A stretch of DNA of 34,692 nt from Pseudodonghicola xiamenensis DSM 18339 (GTDB taxonomy: Bacteria > Pseudomonadota > Alphaproteobacteria > Rhodobacterales > Rhodobacteraceae): assembly GCF_000429365.1 (NCBI RefSeq), contig NZ_AUBS01000036.1, positions 1 to 34,692 on the forward strand, in the 5' to 3' direction. The notes under the pieces are model-generated. The model had not been told where the DNA came from. It made no database searches and saw nothing but the letters and a program-made list of their open reading frames with translations. Positions 7,958 to 16,608 of this stretch are shown piece after piece. The position numbers and the translations under genes are program-made. Each line of letters begins with the position of its first letter. The stretch's first letter is position 1.

Positions 7958-9204
7958 GCTTGCGCCCTTACCTCTGCGGCGCTCTTGCCGACGAGTTTTT
8001 CGTAAAGCTCGGGGTCGGTGTCGCCCTCGGTGCCAAAGCACAGAACCCGCGAGTCCGGTCCCAGCCCGATCCGGGCCGCAGCATGAGGGTTGGCGGCGAT
8101 GGACAGAAAGGCTGCAAGCCCCGCCACTGCGGATTCCCCCGCCACGATCGCAGGATCGCCAGGCAGAGGATCGGCAAGACGCTGCATCATCGCAACGGCA
8201 TCATCGTCCGAGACGGAGGCCACGGCGCAGGCCATTGGCTGCAGCACATCCCAGGCAAGCAGCGAGACCTCGCCGCAGGCGAGCCCCGCCATCAGCGTGT
8301 CGAGGTCTCCGTTGATCGCGACCGGGTGGCCCGCCCGGATCGTCTCGACCCAGCAGGCGGAATTCTCGGGGTCGGCAAGGATCACGCGGGGCGCATTCTC
8401 GGGCCCATAGCGACGATAGAATTGCGCGGCGATGGCTGCGGCAGCGCCACCAACACCGGTTTGCAGAAAGAGATGCGTGGGCGGGGTGTCGATCTGCTCG
8501 GCAGCCTCGGCGGCGGTCAGCTCGTACCCCTGCATCACGTCCTTGGGGATCGTGTCATAGCCCGGGTAGGAGGTGTCCGAGACGACGAACCAGCCCTCGC
8601 GGCGCGCGGTTTCATCGGCCTCGCGCACGCTCTCGTCATAGTTCCCGGCGCAGCGACGCACCTCCGCGCCGAAGGCTGCGATTGCAGCCTTTCGGCCTTC
8701 GGACACGGTCGCGTGGATGAAGATCACGCAGTTGCAGCCGAAGGTCTGGGCCCCCCAGGCGACCGAGCGGCCGTGGTTGCCGTCGGTCGCGCAGCACACG
8801 GTGATGGTCGAGATCACATCCGCATGCACGCCCGACAGGATGTCGGCGACGGACGGCTCGGCAATGTCCTTGCGCGCGGCGATTTCGCGCGTAAGCAGTC
8901 GCAGAACGGCGTAGGCGCCGCCCAGGGCCTTGAAGCTGCCCAGCCCGAAGCGCCCGCCTTCGTCCTTGAAATGCAGCGCGGCGATACCGGCCTCGCGTGC
9001 CAGCGCGGGAAGCGCATGCAGCGGCGTCGGCGCATAGTCGGGCCACGCGGTGATCGTATCGCGCGCCGTGGCGAAGGCGGCATCGTTCAGGATGGCGGCC
9101 TGCGTCGCGGAATAGGGGGCGCCGGGCTGATACCGGGCATTGATTACCAGTTCGGTCATCGCTCCCTGCCCGAGGTCGTTTCGATATTTGAGCGTTTGCA
9201 GCAT
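7954..9204 (-). CDS. ygeX: Diaminopropionate ammonia-lyase (YgeX-like)
   Basis: 416 residues, fold-type II PLP enzyme. It converts 2,3-diaminopropionate to pyruvate and two ammonia. The PLP lysine is in GSFKALGG (K92 from this start) and the TDGNHG motif is present, whose Asp serves the D-isomer in E. coli YgeX, so both isomers may be used. A glycine-rich phosphate loop QTGVGGAAAA follows. I chose ATG 9204 because GAGG lies 5 bp upstream. ATG 9159 is the alternative, and the TTG at 9309 is unlikely because it would overlap the operator dyads. First gene of a five-gene operon with 4-bp overlaps or short gaps. Two GAAAW-N4-WTTTC sites sit 88 and 119 bp upstream. Confidence 0.9.
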   Translation of the reverse strand: MLQTLKYRNDLGQGAMTELVINARYQPGAPYSATQAAILNDAAFATARDTITAWPDYAPTPLHALPALAREAGIAALHFKDEGGRFGLGSFKALGGAYAVLRLLTREIAARKDIAEPSVADILSGVHADVISTITVCCATDGNHGRSVAWGAQTFGCNCVIFIHATVSEGRKAAIAAFGAEVRRCAGNYDESVREADETARREGWFVVSDTSYPGYDTIPKDVMQGYELTAAEAAEQIDTPPTHLFLQTGVGGAAAAIAAQFYRRYGPENAPRVILADPENSACWVETIRAGHPVAINGDLDTLMAGLACGEVSLLAWDVLQPMACAVASVSDDDAVAMMQRLADPLPGDPAIVAGESAVAGLAAFLSIAANPHAAARIGLGPDSRVLCFGTEGDTDPELYEKLVGKSAAEVRAQA

Positions 9205-9291
9205 GAAGTCCTCGTGCGATGGATCGATGGAGGCATGCGATTCGGGTCTGAGCGCGCCGCGTGCATTGCCACTTTCCGTGAGATTGACGAA

Positions 9292-9305
9292 GAAATCATG
9301 ATTTC
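9292..9305. promoter_or_regulatory. Candidate RpiR operator 1 (lyase operon)
   Basis: GAAATCATGATTTC is a perfect 14-bp palindrome and fits GAAAW-N4-WTTTC. Its start is 31 bp from operator 2, close to three helical turns, so two dimers could bind on the same DNA face. Confidence 0.55.
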
Positions 9306-9322
9306 GCAATTTTCAAATTGAA

Positions 9323-9336
9323 GAAAACAAATTTTC
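9323..9336. promoter_or_regulatory. Candidate RpiR operator 2 (lyase operon)
   Basis: GAAAACAAATTTTC has half-sites GAAAA and TTTTC around four bases, identical in half-sites and spacing to those at 9622 and 18259. It lies 119 bp upstream of the chosen lyase start. Confidence 0.6.
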
Positions 9337-9621
9337 TTTCGCGTGAGTGCCGGCAAACGCTTCGCGGATGGGCGATCGTTCAGCGCGGCGCGTAAATTCA
9401 AGGCGGATTGGTGGTGACTTCGCCTGCTGCGGGGGCATTTTCCAGCGACGGAAGATCATCGGAAGGCGGTGCGAATGCGAAAATCGATGAAAAGCGCGCA
9501 GTTGCACCAGGAATCGCCCGTTCCTTGCGCTATCGCCTTGTCTTGATTGCTGAAGCGATTCTAATCTTTTCACCATGACTTGAGTGAAGGCCGCGAATTT
9601 CCACTTTCTGCGGCATATGCG

Positions 9622-9635
9622 GAAAATGGGTTTTC
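9622..9635. promoter_or_regulatory. Candidate RpiR operator 3 (autoregulatory)
   Basis: GAAAATGGGTTTTC ends 11 bp before the GTG start of rpiR and abuts its GGGAG ribosome binding site. Binding here would block transcription or translation initiation directly, so autorepression is the natural reading. Confidence 0.6.
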
Positions 9636-9646
9636 GGGAGTAGCCG

Positions 9647-10531
9647 GTGCAAGGGGAAGAGCGTCACGATCCGACGGGATCCTTGCTTAAGCGCATCCAC
9701 GAGATTTACGCCACGCTGCCGACGGGCGAGCGCAAGGTTGCCGACACGATCCTGAATGCCCCCTCCGAGATGGCGGTCTGGACGGCATCCGAGCTTGCCG
9801 GCCATGCCGGTGTCTCGAACGCGACTGTCAGCCGGATTGTTCAGCGCCTCGGCTACCGTAATTTCGAGGCGGCGCGTCAGGATGCGCGCAAGCTGCGCGA
9901 AATCGGCTCGCCGCTTTTCATGCGCGACAGGCTCGATCCGGGCGCCGAGGGCGGCCATTACGCCGGCATCGTTCAGGCCGAGGCCGAGATCATCGAGGCC
10001 ACGCTGTCCCGGCTGTCGATCGCGCAGGTGCGCGAGGCGGTGGCCGCGATCGCCACGGCGCCACGGGTGCGCACCCTCGGGTTTCGTAACAGCCGGTTCC
10101 TGGCGGATTATTTCACGGCGCAGATCGCGCAGATGCGCCCCGATGTGGCTCCGCTCAAGCTCGGTGGGCAGACGGTTGCAGAAGGGATCACCGGCCTTGG
10201 CCCGCAGGACGTGGTGGTGATCGTCGGGCTGCGGCGACGCCCCACCGGCTTCACCCAAATCGTTCGGGCCATCGACGCGCGAGGCGCGCGGATCGTGCTC
10301 TTGGCCGATCGCAGCCTGCGCGAGGCCCCGGCCTTCGCGACCTGGACCTTCGACTGCGTGGTTGAGACCAACTGGGCGCGCGACTCCTACGTCGGCGCGC
10401 TCGCCCTCCTGCGCCTCCTGGCCATCGACTGTGGCGCGACGCTTGGCGAGGCGGGGCGGCACCACCTCAACGCCGTGGAGACTCTGCGCGAGGAACTGGA
10501 TGAGCTCGAGGTTACCCGTGATCCGTCCTGA
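9647..10531 (+). CDS. RpiR-family transcriptional regulator (HTH-SIS)
   Basis: 294 residues. The N-terminal RpiR helix-turn-helix spans about 15-90 and includes TASELAGHAGVSNATVSRI. A SIS (sugar isomerase-like) ligand domain follows at about 115-265. GTG 9647 is preceded by GGGAG at a 6-bp gap and there is no better start. Most characterised family members sense phosphosugars, but RpiR regulators also occur in purine/ureide loci (HpxU of Klebsiella), which fits this island better. Its likely operator is the GAAAW-N4-WTTTC dyad found at its own promoter, at the divergent lyase operon and at the ABC operon. First gene of a three-gene regulatory operon. Confidence 0.9.
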   Translation: MQGEERHDPTGSLLKRIHEIYATLPTGERKVADTILNAPSEMAVWTASELAGHAGVSNATVSRIVQRLGYRNFEAARQDARKLREIGSPLFMRDRLDPGAEGGHYAGIVQAEAEIIEATLSRLSIAQVREAVAAIATAPRVRTLGFRNSRFLADYFTAQIAQMRPDVAPLKLGGQTVAEGITGLGPQDVVVIVGLRRRPTGFTQIVRAIDARGARIVLLADRSLREAPAFATWTFDCVVETNWARDSYVGALALLRLLAIDCGATLGEAGRHHLNAVETLREELDELEVTRDPS

Positions 10532-10603
10532 ACCTGTTCTTTGCCAGTGTTGCTGCAGCCTGATCGCTTCTGCTAGCTTGCGTCAACTTGGAGGCGCGGG
10601 ACG

Positions 10604-11587
10604 GTGACGGTCGCGGAGGCATATTACGAAGTCGTCCGGCGGGCGCTGGAAAGCAACATCCGTGATGGGTCTCTTCCCGGTGGCACCCGGCTATACGTTG
10701 CGGCGCTGGCCGACAGGCTTGGGGTAAGCCGTTCGCCGGTCAAACGCGCACTCGACATGCTGGAGGCGGACGGGCTGATCCGCCGCGATGGCGCTCAGGG
10801 CTGGCTTGTCGGCACCGAGCCCGCCAATGACAGCCGGCCGAACCTGCACCTCTTTCAGCTCGACCTGCCCGACAGTGGCTCGGCGACGCTGATCAAGCCC
10901 GGCTGGGAGCGGATCTTGCAGACCGTCGCGGACGAGGTGACCCGCTGCATTCCCTTCGGCATCTGGAAGATCTCGGAGGCCGAGCTTTGCACCCATTTCT
11001 CGGTCAGCCGCACGGTCACGCGCGAGGTGCTGACCCGAATGCACGAGCGCGGTCTGATCGCCAAGAACCGGGCCTCGCACTGGATCGCCGGGCCGCTCTC
11101 GGCGCAAATGCTGAACGAAGTGCATGATTTGCGACGGCTGATGGAGCCGCTCGCGTTGAAGCGCGCTGCTGCCCGTTTGGAGCGTGCGGGACTGATCGAG
11201 ATGCGTGCGCGGATCGAGGCGGCGATCGCTCAGGGCGGGACCCCTACACCTGATGAGCTCGACGCGATCGAGGACGACCTGCATATCGACTGTGTCGCGC
11301 CACAGCCCAACCAGCGGTTGGCCGATGCGCTGCCCGAGTTGCGCCTGTCGATGGTGGTGAACCGCCAGTTCGCCCGTCACGTCGCGCGCCACCAGGAGAC
11401 GGCGCTGTTGTCCGAGCATCGCCTCGTGCTCGATCACCTCATCGCGGGTGATGCAGATGGCGCCGCGGCGGCGCTGGCGTTCCACCTTGATGCCGATCAC
11501 GAGCGCACGCGCGAAAGGCTCAAGGTGCTCTCGATCTTTGGCGGGCCCGATGACGACGTGCCGCCCTATCTGTCGCAGGTGGTGTGA
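10604..11587 (+). CDS. GntR-family regulator with two winged-helix domains and a C-terminal ligand domain
   Basis: 327 residues, longer than the usual 220-250. Residues 1-70 form one GntR winged helix (LADRLGVSRSPVKRALDML). Residues about 98-165 form a second one (LCTHFSVSRTVTREVLTRM followed by a wing). The remainder, from SAQMLNEVHDLRRLMEPLA on, resembles an FCD-type helical effector domain, although not every metal-ligand His of that domain is obvious. GTG 10604 has GGAGG 9 bp upstream. It follows rpiR after 72 bp and its stop overlaps the ATG of the next gene (TGATG), so regulator and binding protein are translationally coupled. Its target is not shown; the hyuA/M20 divergent region with its dyads is a candidate. 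Confidence 0.85.
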   Translation: MTVAEAYYEVVRRALESNIRDGSLPGGTRLYVAALADRLGVSRSPVKRALDMLEADGLIRRDGAQGWLVGTEPANDSRPNLHLFQLDLPDSGSATLIKPGWERILQTVADEVTRCIPFGIWKISEAELCTHFSVSRTVTREVLTRMHERGLIAKNRASHWIAGPLSAQMLNEVHDLRRLMEPLALKRAAARLERAGLIEMRARIEAAIAQGGTPTPDELDAIEDDLHIDCVAPQPNQRLADALPELRLSMVVNRQFARHVARHQETALLSEHRLVLDHLIAGDADGAAAALAFHLDADHERTRERLKVLSIFGGPDDDVPPYLSQVV

Positions 11588-12756
11588 TGGCGCTTGGCAG
11601 CGAAAAACCTCGGCTGAGGGTGATCACGCGGGGCGAGTTCGCCGTGCCACAGATCCGCGATCAGGTGCAAAAGGATCTGGGCTTCGCGATCGAGTTTCTG
11701 GTCCTCGACAGCACGCAGGGGTTGCAGCAGGTCGTCACCCAGCCCGAGAGCTTTGATATTTATCACCAATGGCACACCTCCGACCTGATCTGGACGGCGC
11801 GGTGCATCCAGGGGATCGACCTCAACCGGCTGGAGGCCGGGCCGCGGATCAAGGCCGCAGCGCTCAGCCGCAGCGGAGTCGGACGCGCAATCCACACGAT
11901 CTTTGACCGCCTCTTCGTGCAGGAGGACGGGCGGCTGGGCGAAGCCCTGACTGATACGGTTGCAGTGCTGCCCGCGCTGCACGGCGTTGATGCCTTCGTC
12001 TGGCGGCCCGAACTTGCGCCCGCGCTGAACCCTGGCGAAGCGGAAAGCTGGGGCTGGCTGCTCGATCCGCGGTGGGCCGGTCATGTCGGACTGATCGCCG
12101 ACCCCGTCCTTGGCACGATCGAGGCGGCGCTGGCCGCGGAGGTGCAGCTTGGCAAGCCCTTCGGGGATATCGGAAACCTGACGATCGACGAGGTCGACAC
12201 CATTGCCGACTTCCTGATCCACAAGAAGAAGATCGGCCATTTCAAGGGGTTCTGGAACAGCCAGGAAGAGGCGATGCGGTTGATGCAGCGCGGGTCCGTG
12301 ACGATCCAGTCGCTGTTCTCGCCAGCCGTGTCGCAGCTGCGCGCCACCGGGATGAACCTGCGCGTGGCGAGCCCGCTCGAAGGCTGCCGCGGCTGGCATT
12401 CCGACATGTGCATCTCTGCCGCGACCGAGGGCGACGCGCTTGATGCCGCCTATGCCTATCTTGACTGGTATCACAATGGCTGGGCGGGGGCGTGCCTCTC
12501 GCGGCAGGGCTATTACTTCATCTTCCCTGAAGTGGTGCGCCCGCACCTGACGCCAGAGGAATGGGATTACTGGTATGAGGGGCAGCCCGCGGCGCGCCCG
12601 CTGCCGGGCCCGGACGGCACCGTGACCATCCCGGAGGGGCACCGGCGCGAGGGCGGTTCTTATCGTGAGCGGATGTCGAGCGTGCGGGTCTGGAACACCT
12701 TCATGGACGAGCACACCCATGTGAACCGCCGCTGGCGGGAGTTTCTGTCGGCCTGA
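11587..12756 (+). CDS. PotD-like solute-binding protein without a signal peptide
   Basis: 389 residues. It is homologous along its length to the exported binding protein at 19646-20914: both share the TQP-SFDI segment near residue 60, the QGID segment, RQGYY, and the DGG/EGG-S-Y-R/DRM ending. The leader is missing: the protein begins MALGSEKPRLRVITRG with no hydrophobic stretch and no twin-arginine motif, so it should stay in the cytosol. ATG 11587 overlaps the GntR stop (TGATG); GTG 11584 is the alternative. The coupling suggests a cytosolic sensor or effector partner of the GntR protein, or a buffer for the transported ligand. A mis-annotated start cannot hide a leader, because the upstream bases are the gntR gene. 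Confidence 0.82.
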   Translation: MALGSEKPRLRVITRGEFAVPQIRDQVQKDLGFAIEFLVLDSTQGLQQVVTQPESFDIYHQWHTSDLIWTARCIQGIDLNRLEAGPRIKAAALSRSGVGRAIHTIFDRLFVQEDGRLGEALTDTVAVLPALHGVDAFVWRPELAPALNPGEAESWGWLLDPRWAGHVGLIADPVLGTIEAALAAEVQLGKPFGDIGNLTIDEVDTIADFLIHKKKIGHFKGFWNSQEEAMRLMQRGSVTIQSLFSPAVSQLRATGMNLRVASPLEGCRGWHSDMCISAATEGDALDAAYAYLDWYHNGWAGACLSRQGYYFIFPEVVRPHLTPEEWDYWYEGQPAARPLPGPDGTVTIPEGHRREGGSYRERMSSVRVWNTFMDEHTHVNRRWREFLSA

Positions 12757-12768
12757 GGCGGCCGACAG
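12745..12768. terminator. Hairpin between convergent genes
   Basis: CTGTCGGCC at 12745-12753 and GGCCGACAG at 12760-12768 form a perfect 9-bp stem with a 6-base loop that contains the stop codon of the binding-protein gene. There is no clear U-tract. It probably acts as a bidirectional end signal between the regulatory operon and the hyuB end. Confidence 0.45.
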
Positions 12769-12778
12769 GTTCCAATCG

Positions 12779-14533
12779 TCAGGCCGCGCGCGCCTCGGCC
12801 GTAGCCGCCGCATCGACTGCACCGTTGCGGATCACCACGCCGTAATCGACATAGGCCATCTCGGGCGTCAGCAACCCGTCGAGCACGTCTGCCAGAACCG
12901 CCTCGGGCGCGCGTTCGCGGGCGTCGCCATAGCCACCGCCGCAGGGGCCTTCGCAGACCAGCCGCTCGCCGGCGTGAACCTTGAAGTACGGCACCTTCGA
13001 GGGCAGGTCGGCCGAGGAGCCGTCGGGATAGACGAGCGTCATCGAGGCGGTCATCCCCTCGGCGCCACCATCAAAGCCCCAGGGTTTGAAGCCGTGGCCC
13101 TCGCCCTCGATCGAGAAGCCGGCATCGCTGAGGAAGGTGAACTCCCGCACAGCGCCGACGCCACCGCGCCACTTGCCCGGCACGCAGCGGTTGTCATGCA
13201 GCTCGTAACGGTCGCAGCGCACGGGGATGTGGCTCTCGATATCCTCGATCGGGTTGTTGCGGGTGTTGGCGTAGAGCGTGTCGACCGCGTCCATCCCGTC
13301 CTTGCCGAAGCGCCCGCCATAGGCGCCCTCCATGATCTCCATGTGCACCCAGTGGTTCGACTGCTCGAGCCCCGAGAGCGCGACGATCCGCAGGTTGCCG
13401 ATCCCGGCCGAGACCTTTTCCGGCACGATCTGCGCAAGCGCTTTCATCACTGTGTCGGCGAGCTGGTTGCCGGGGCAGAAGCGCGCGATCACTGGTGCCG
13501 GGAAGGTCGGGTTGGCCAGGCACCCCTTCGGCGCGACGATCTCGATGGCCCGCGTGAGCCCCGCATTCTGTGGGATCGCGCCATAGTCCACCGCGTCGAG
13601 AAGGATCGAGCGCACCGTCAGCCAGACCGCGCAATCGGTCGTGCCGACGAAGGGCATGTTGATCGGGCGGTCGTCGACCTGCTTTGCCGTGCCGGTCAGA
13701 TCGACGATCATCTTGTCGCCCTCGATCTTGACCGTGGCGCAGATCGGCAGCGCGCGGCGACCCGGATCGAAGTCGTCCATGTAGCCGTCGATGTAGGTCG
13801 TCGCGGAATACTCACCGTCCGGCAGCTCGGCGATCGCGTCGCGCATCAGCTTTTCGGAATAGTCCATCAGGTCTTCGCAGGCGGCGCGGAAGGTCTCTTC
13901 GCCGTATTTCTCGATCAGGATCTTGTAGCGTTCGGCTCCGATCCTTGCAGCCTTGATCTGCGCCTCCATGTCGCCGACGACGAGGTGCGGCGCGCGGATG
14001 TTGGCGTTGAGCATGTACCAGACCGCATCGTTGCGACGGCCCGCGTCGTAGACCTTGATCGCCTTGAACTGCAGCCCCTCGGAATAGGTATCGACCGCCT
14101 CGACGATGCCGCAGCTGCCCGGCGTCTGCGCACCGATGTCGAGGTGGTGCGCCGTGGTTGCGGAAAAGCCGACCAGCTTGCCATGCGCAAAGACAGGGAT
14201 CGCGAAGGCAACATCCGGCCCGTGCGAGGCGCCGCCATAGGGGTCGTTGTGCATGATCACGTCACCTTCGCGCAGCTCGTCGCCGCGCGCCTTGGTGACC
14301 TCGATGATGTTGCGGATGTAGCCCGGGATCGGGCCCGATTGCAGCGGCGTCGAGAAGGTGCATTCGCACAGTTGTCGCCCGGTCTCGTCGGTCAGCGCGG
14401 CACCGAAATCCTCGGATTCCCGGATGATCGAGGAATAGGACATCCGCATCAGCTTGTGGCCCATCTCGATGGCGATGTTGTCAAGTGCGCCCTGAATGAC
14501 GGCGGCGGTGACGGCGTCGATGCGTTGGGTCAT
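12779..14533 (-). CDS. hyuB: Hydantoinase B / oxoprolinase family protein (HyuB)
   Basis: 584 residues, the normal size for HyuB subunits. It contains the family segments NDPYGGASHGPD and TTAHHLDIGAQTPGS (about residues 96-130), where the glycine and histidine rich metal/substrate site lies. With HyuA it forms an ATP-dependent cyclic-amide hydrolase, such as N-methylhydantoin amidohydrolase, or an acetone-carboxylase-like or 5-oxoprolinase-like enzyme. ATG 14533 overlaps the hyuA stop by 4 bp (ATGA). The substrate is not readable, but the surroundings favour hydantoins over acetone, since no third (gamma) subunit is present. Confidence 0.88.
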   Translation of the reverse strand: MTQRIDAVTAAVIQGALDNIAIEMGHKLMRMSYSSIIRESEDFGAALTDETGRQLCECTFSTPLQSGPIPGYIRNIIEVTKARGDELREGDVIMHNDPYGGASHGPDVAFAIPVFAHGKLVGFSATTAHHLDIGAQTPGSCGIVEAVDTYSEGLQFKAIKVYDAGRRNDAVWYMLNANIRAPHLVVGDMEAQIKAARIGAERYKILIEKYGEETFRAACEDLMDYSEKLMRDAIAELPDGEYSATTYIDGYMDDFDPGRRALPICATVKIEGDKMIVDLTGTAKQVDDRPINMPFVGTTDCAVWLTVRSILLDAVDYGAIPQNAGLTRAIEIVAPKGCLANPTFPAPVIARFCPGNQLADTVMKALAQIVPEKVSAGIGNLRIVALSGLEQSNHWVHMEIMEGAYGGRFGKDGMDAVDTLYANTRNNPIEDIESHIPVRCDRYELHDNRCVPGKWRGGVGAVREFTFLSDAGFSIEGEGHGFKPWGFDGGAEGMTASMTLVYPDGSSADLPSKVPYFKVHAGERLVCEGPCGGGYGDARERAPEAVLADVLDGLLTPEMAYVDYGVVIRNGAVDAAATAEARAA

Positions 14534-16608
14534 TTCACCTCTCCCAGCGTGATGAGCAGGCTGCCCGAGGGCAATTGGCGGAAGCTCGCATCGGGCGGCA
14601 CGACGGTGGTGCTGTCCTTTTGCGTGATGATGGCGGGGCCGGAGATCTCTTCGTCCACCGGCAGTTTCGCGCGGGCATAGACCGAGGTTTCAAAGCTCTC
14701 GAGCTTGCCGCCAAGCCGGAACACCGTCTGAACCTTGCGCTCGAACGCCGTGTCGCGCGAACCGCCTGCCGGGGCGGAGAGCGCACCAAGCTTGGGAAGC
14801 GTGGCGCGGGCGATGGTGCGCAGGTTGACGATCTCGATCGGGTTGGTGCGGAAGGCGTGACCGTATTCTGCCGCGTGGGCTGCGTGGAAATTCTCCCACA
14901 GCGTCTCGAGCGCATTTGCGTCGATCAGGCCAGCGGGCACCTCGACGGTCAATTCGTAGCCCTGCCCCTGATACCGCATGTCGGCCATCCGGCTGAAGCT
15001 GATCGCCTCGGGCGGAATGTGGTCCTCGGCGAACTGCGTGGTCAGCATTGCCTCCATCCGGTCGAGGTCGCCGTTGATCCGATTCAGATCGACATCGGTC
15101 GACAGCTGGAACTGCGTACGCGTGAGGTCGTATTTCAGGTCGGTCGTCAGCAGGCCCATCGCCGAGGTGATGCCGGGGAAGGGCGGAACGAGGATCTCGG
15201 GGATCGAGAGCATCCGTGCGACCTCGGCCCCGTGCAGCGGTCCGGCGCCGCCCATGGCGACAAGGGCAAAACCGCGCGGGTCGATACCCTTTTGCACGGT
15301 ACGCGAGCGGATCGCGTTCGCCATGTTGGCGTTAAGGATGGTGAGCACGCCCTCGGCTGCCTCCTCGGGGCTCAGCTTGAGCCGTTCGGCCAGATCCGCA
15401 ATGACCTTCTTGGACGCCTCGACATCGAGGCCCATCTCGCCGCCCAAAAAGTCCTGCGGTGCAAGGCGGCCGAGAACGACGTTGGCATCGGTCACTGTGG
15501 GTTCGGTACCGCCGCGGCCATAGGCGGCCGGGCCGGGTTCGGCGCCCGCGCTCTGCGGGCCGACGCGGAAGGCGCCGCCGCGGTCCTGGTGGGCAATCGA
15601 ACCGCCACCCGCGCCAATCGTGTGGATGTCGAGCATCGGCATCAATAGGGGGAAACCGGCGATCGAGGTCGAGCGGGCATCCGTCTCGGTCACCTTGCCA
15701 TCGACGATGATGCCGATATCGGCCGAGGTGCCGCCGATGTCGAAGGTGATCAGCCGGTCACGCCCGTCCTGCGCGCCGATCCAGCCGCCGCCGAGCACGC
15801 CCGCTGCGAGCCCCGACTGCAGGGTCAGTGCGGGCTTTTCGACAACCATCTTGGGCGTGGCAACGCCTCCGTTCGAGGCCATGATCCGCAGCTCGGCCGT
15901 CATACCCAGATCGCGCAGGGCTGCGTCGAGATGGGCGATGTAGCGGTCGACCTTGGGGCCGATGAACGTTGCAAGACCCGCGGTCGTGAAGCGCTCGAAT
16001 TCGCGGAACTGCGGCGAGATGAAGGAGGACGTGGTGACGAACACGCCGGGCATCTCTTCCTCGACGATCTCCTTAGCGCGGTTCTCGTGCGCGGGGTTGA
16101 GGAAGGAGAAGAGAAAGCAGATCGCCACCGCCTCGACGCCCTCGGCGGCCAGCTCGCGCGCGGCCTCGCGCACGGCTTCTTCGTCGAGCGGCACGAGCTC
16201 TTCACCGGTCGGCGGGACGATCCGGCCGGGCACCGTCTTGCGATGCTGGCGGCGGATCAGCGGGCGTGCCTGCCAGGGAATGTCCTGCCGGATCGAGTAG
16301 TGCTCGGGCCGCTGGTGACGCCCGATATGAATGATGTCGCGAAAGCCGTCATTGGTGATCATGCCGCAGACGGCACCCTTGCCCTCGAGGACCGCATTGG
16401 TCGCGGTGGTGGTGCCGTGCAGCACATAGGCGATCTCGGACGGGTCGATCGCGTTCTGCTGACACAGCTCCACGATGCCCTGCATAACGCCTTTGGACGG
16501 GTCGGCCGGCGTGGTCGAGACCTTGTGGATGGCGAGCGTCCCGCTCTCCATGTCGCTATAAACGAAGTCGGTGAACGTACCCCCGACATCGACGCCGATC
16601 ATCTTCAT
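14530..16608 (-). CDS. hyuA: Hydantoinase A / oxoprolinase family protein (HyuA, ATP-binding)
   Basis: 692 residues. The N-terminal ASKHA-type ATP site is visible as GVDVGGTFTDFV (residues 5-16), the second phosphate motif as TFDIGGTSADIG (about 290), and the glycine-rich GAGGGSIA (about 330). The C-terminal part contains the family end with a conserved TTVVPP segment. ATG 16608 is preceded by GAGGA; ATG 16602 is an in-frame alternative. First gene of the hyuAB operon, divergent from the M20 carbamoylase at 16948, with which it shares a dyad-rich control region. ATP-driven opening of an otherwise stable ring (N-methylhydantoin, 5-oxoproline) is the family reaction. Confidence 0.88.
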   Translation of the reverse strand: MKMIGVDVGGTFTDFVYSDMESGTLAIHKVSTTPADPSKGVMQGIVELCQQNAIDPSEIAYVLHGTTTATNAVLEGKGAVCGMITNDGFRDIIHIGRHQRPEHYSIRQDIPWQARPLIRRQHRKTVPGRIVPPTGEELVPLDEEAVREAARELAAEGVEAVAICFLFSFLNPAHENRAKEIVEEEMPGVFVTTSSFISPQFREFERFTTAGLATFIGPKVDRYIAHLDAALRDLGMTAELRIMASNGGVATPKMVVEKPALTLQSGLAAGVLGGGWIGAQDGRDRLITFDIGGTSADIGIIVDGKVTETDARSTSIAGFPLLMPMLDIHTIGAGGGSIAHQDRGGAFRVGPQSAGAEPGPAAYGRGGTEPTVTDANVVLGRLAPQDFLGGEMGLDVEASKKVIADLAERLKLSPEEAAEGVLTILNANMANAIRSRTVQKGIDPRGFALVAMGGAGPLHGAEVARMLSIPEILVPPFPGITSAMGLLTTDLKYDLTRTQFQLSTDVDLNRINGDLDRMEAMLTTQFAEDHIPPEAISFSRMADMRYQGQGYELTVEVPAGLIDANALETLWENFHAAHAAEYGHAFRTNPIEIVNLRTIARATLPKLGALSAPAGGSRDTAFERKVQTVFRLGGKLESFETSVYARAKLPVDEEISGPAIITQKDSTTVVPPDASFRQLPSGSLLITLGEVK

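Larger units (their letters stand above)
9205..9646. other. Divergent promoter region between lyase operon and rpiR
   Basis: 442 bp without a convincing gene on either strand. It holds three copies of the GAAAW-N4-WTTTC dyad, two towards the lyase operon and one touching the rpiR ribosome binding site, plus the dyad CAATTT-TC-AAATTG at 9307-9320 between the first two. The AT-rich block 9290-9340 probably contains the lyase operon promoter. Confidence 0.7.

Noticed and set aside
9205..9309. Longer lyase start (TTG at 9309)
   Set aside because: It would place the N-terminus over the operator dyad at 9292 and lacks a ribosome binding site; ATG 9204 has GAGG at a good distance.
7711..9321. 536-codon open frame on the plus strand
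   Set aside because: Antisense to the M20 hydrolase and lyase; no recognisable domain.
12974..14680. 568-codon open frame on the plus strand
   Set aside because: Antisense to hyuB, which is a well conserved family member.
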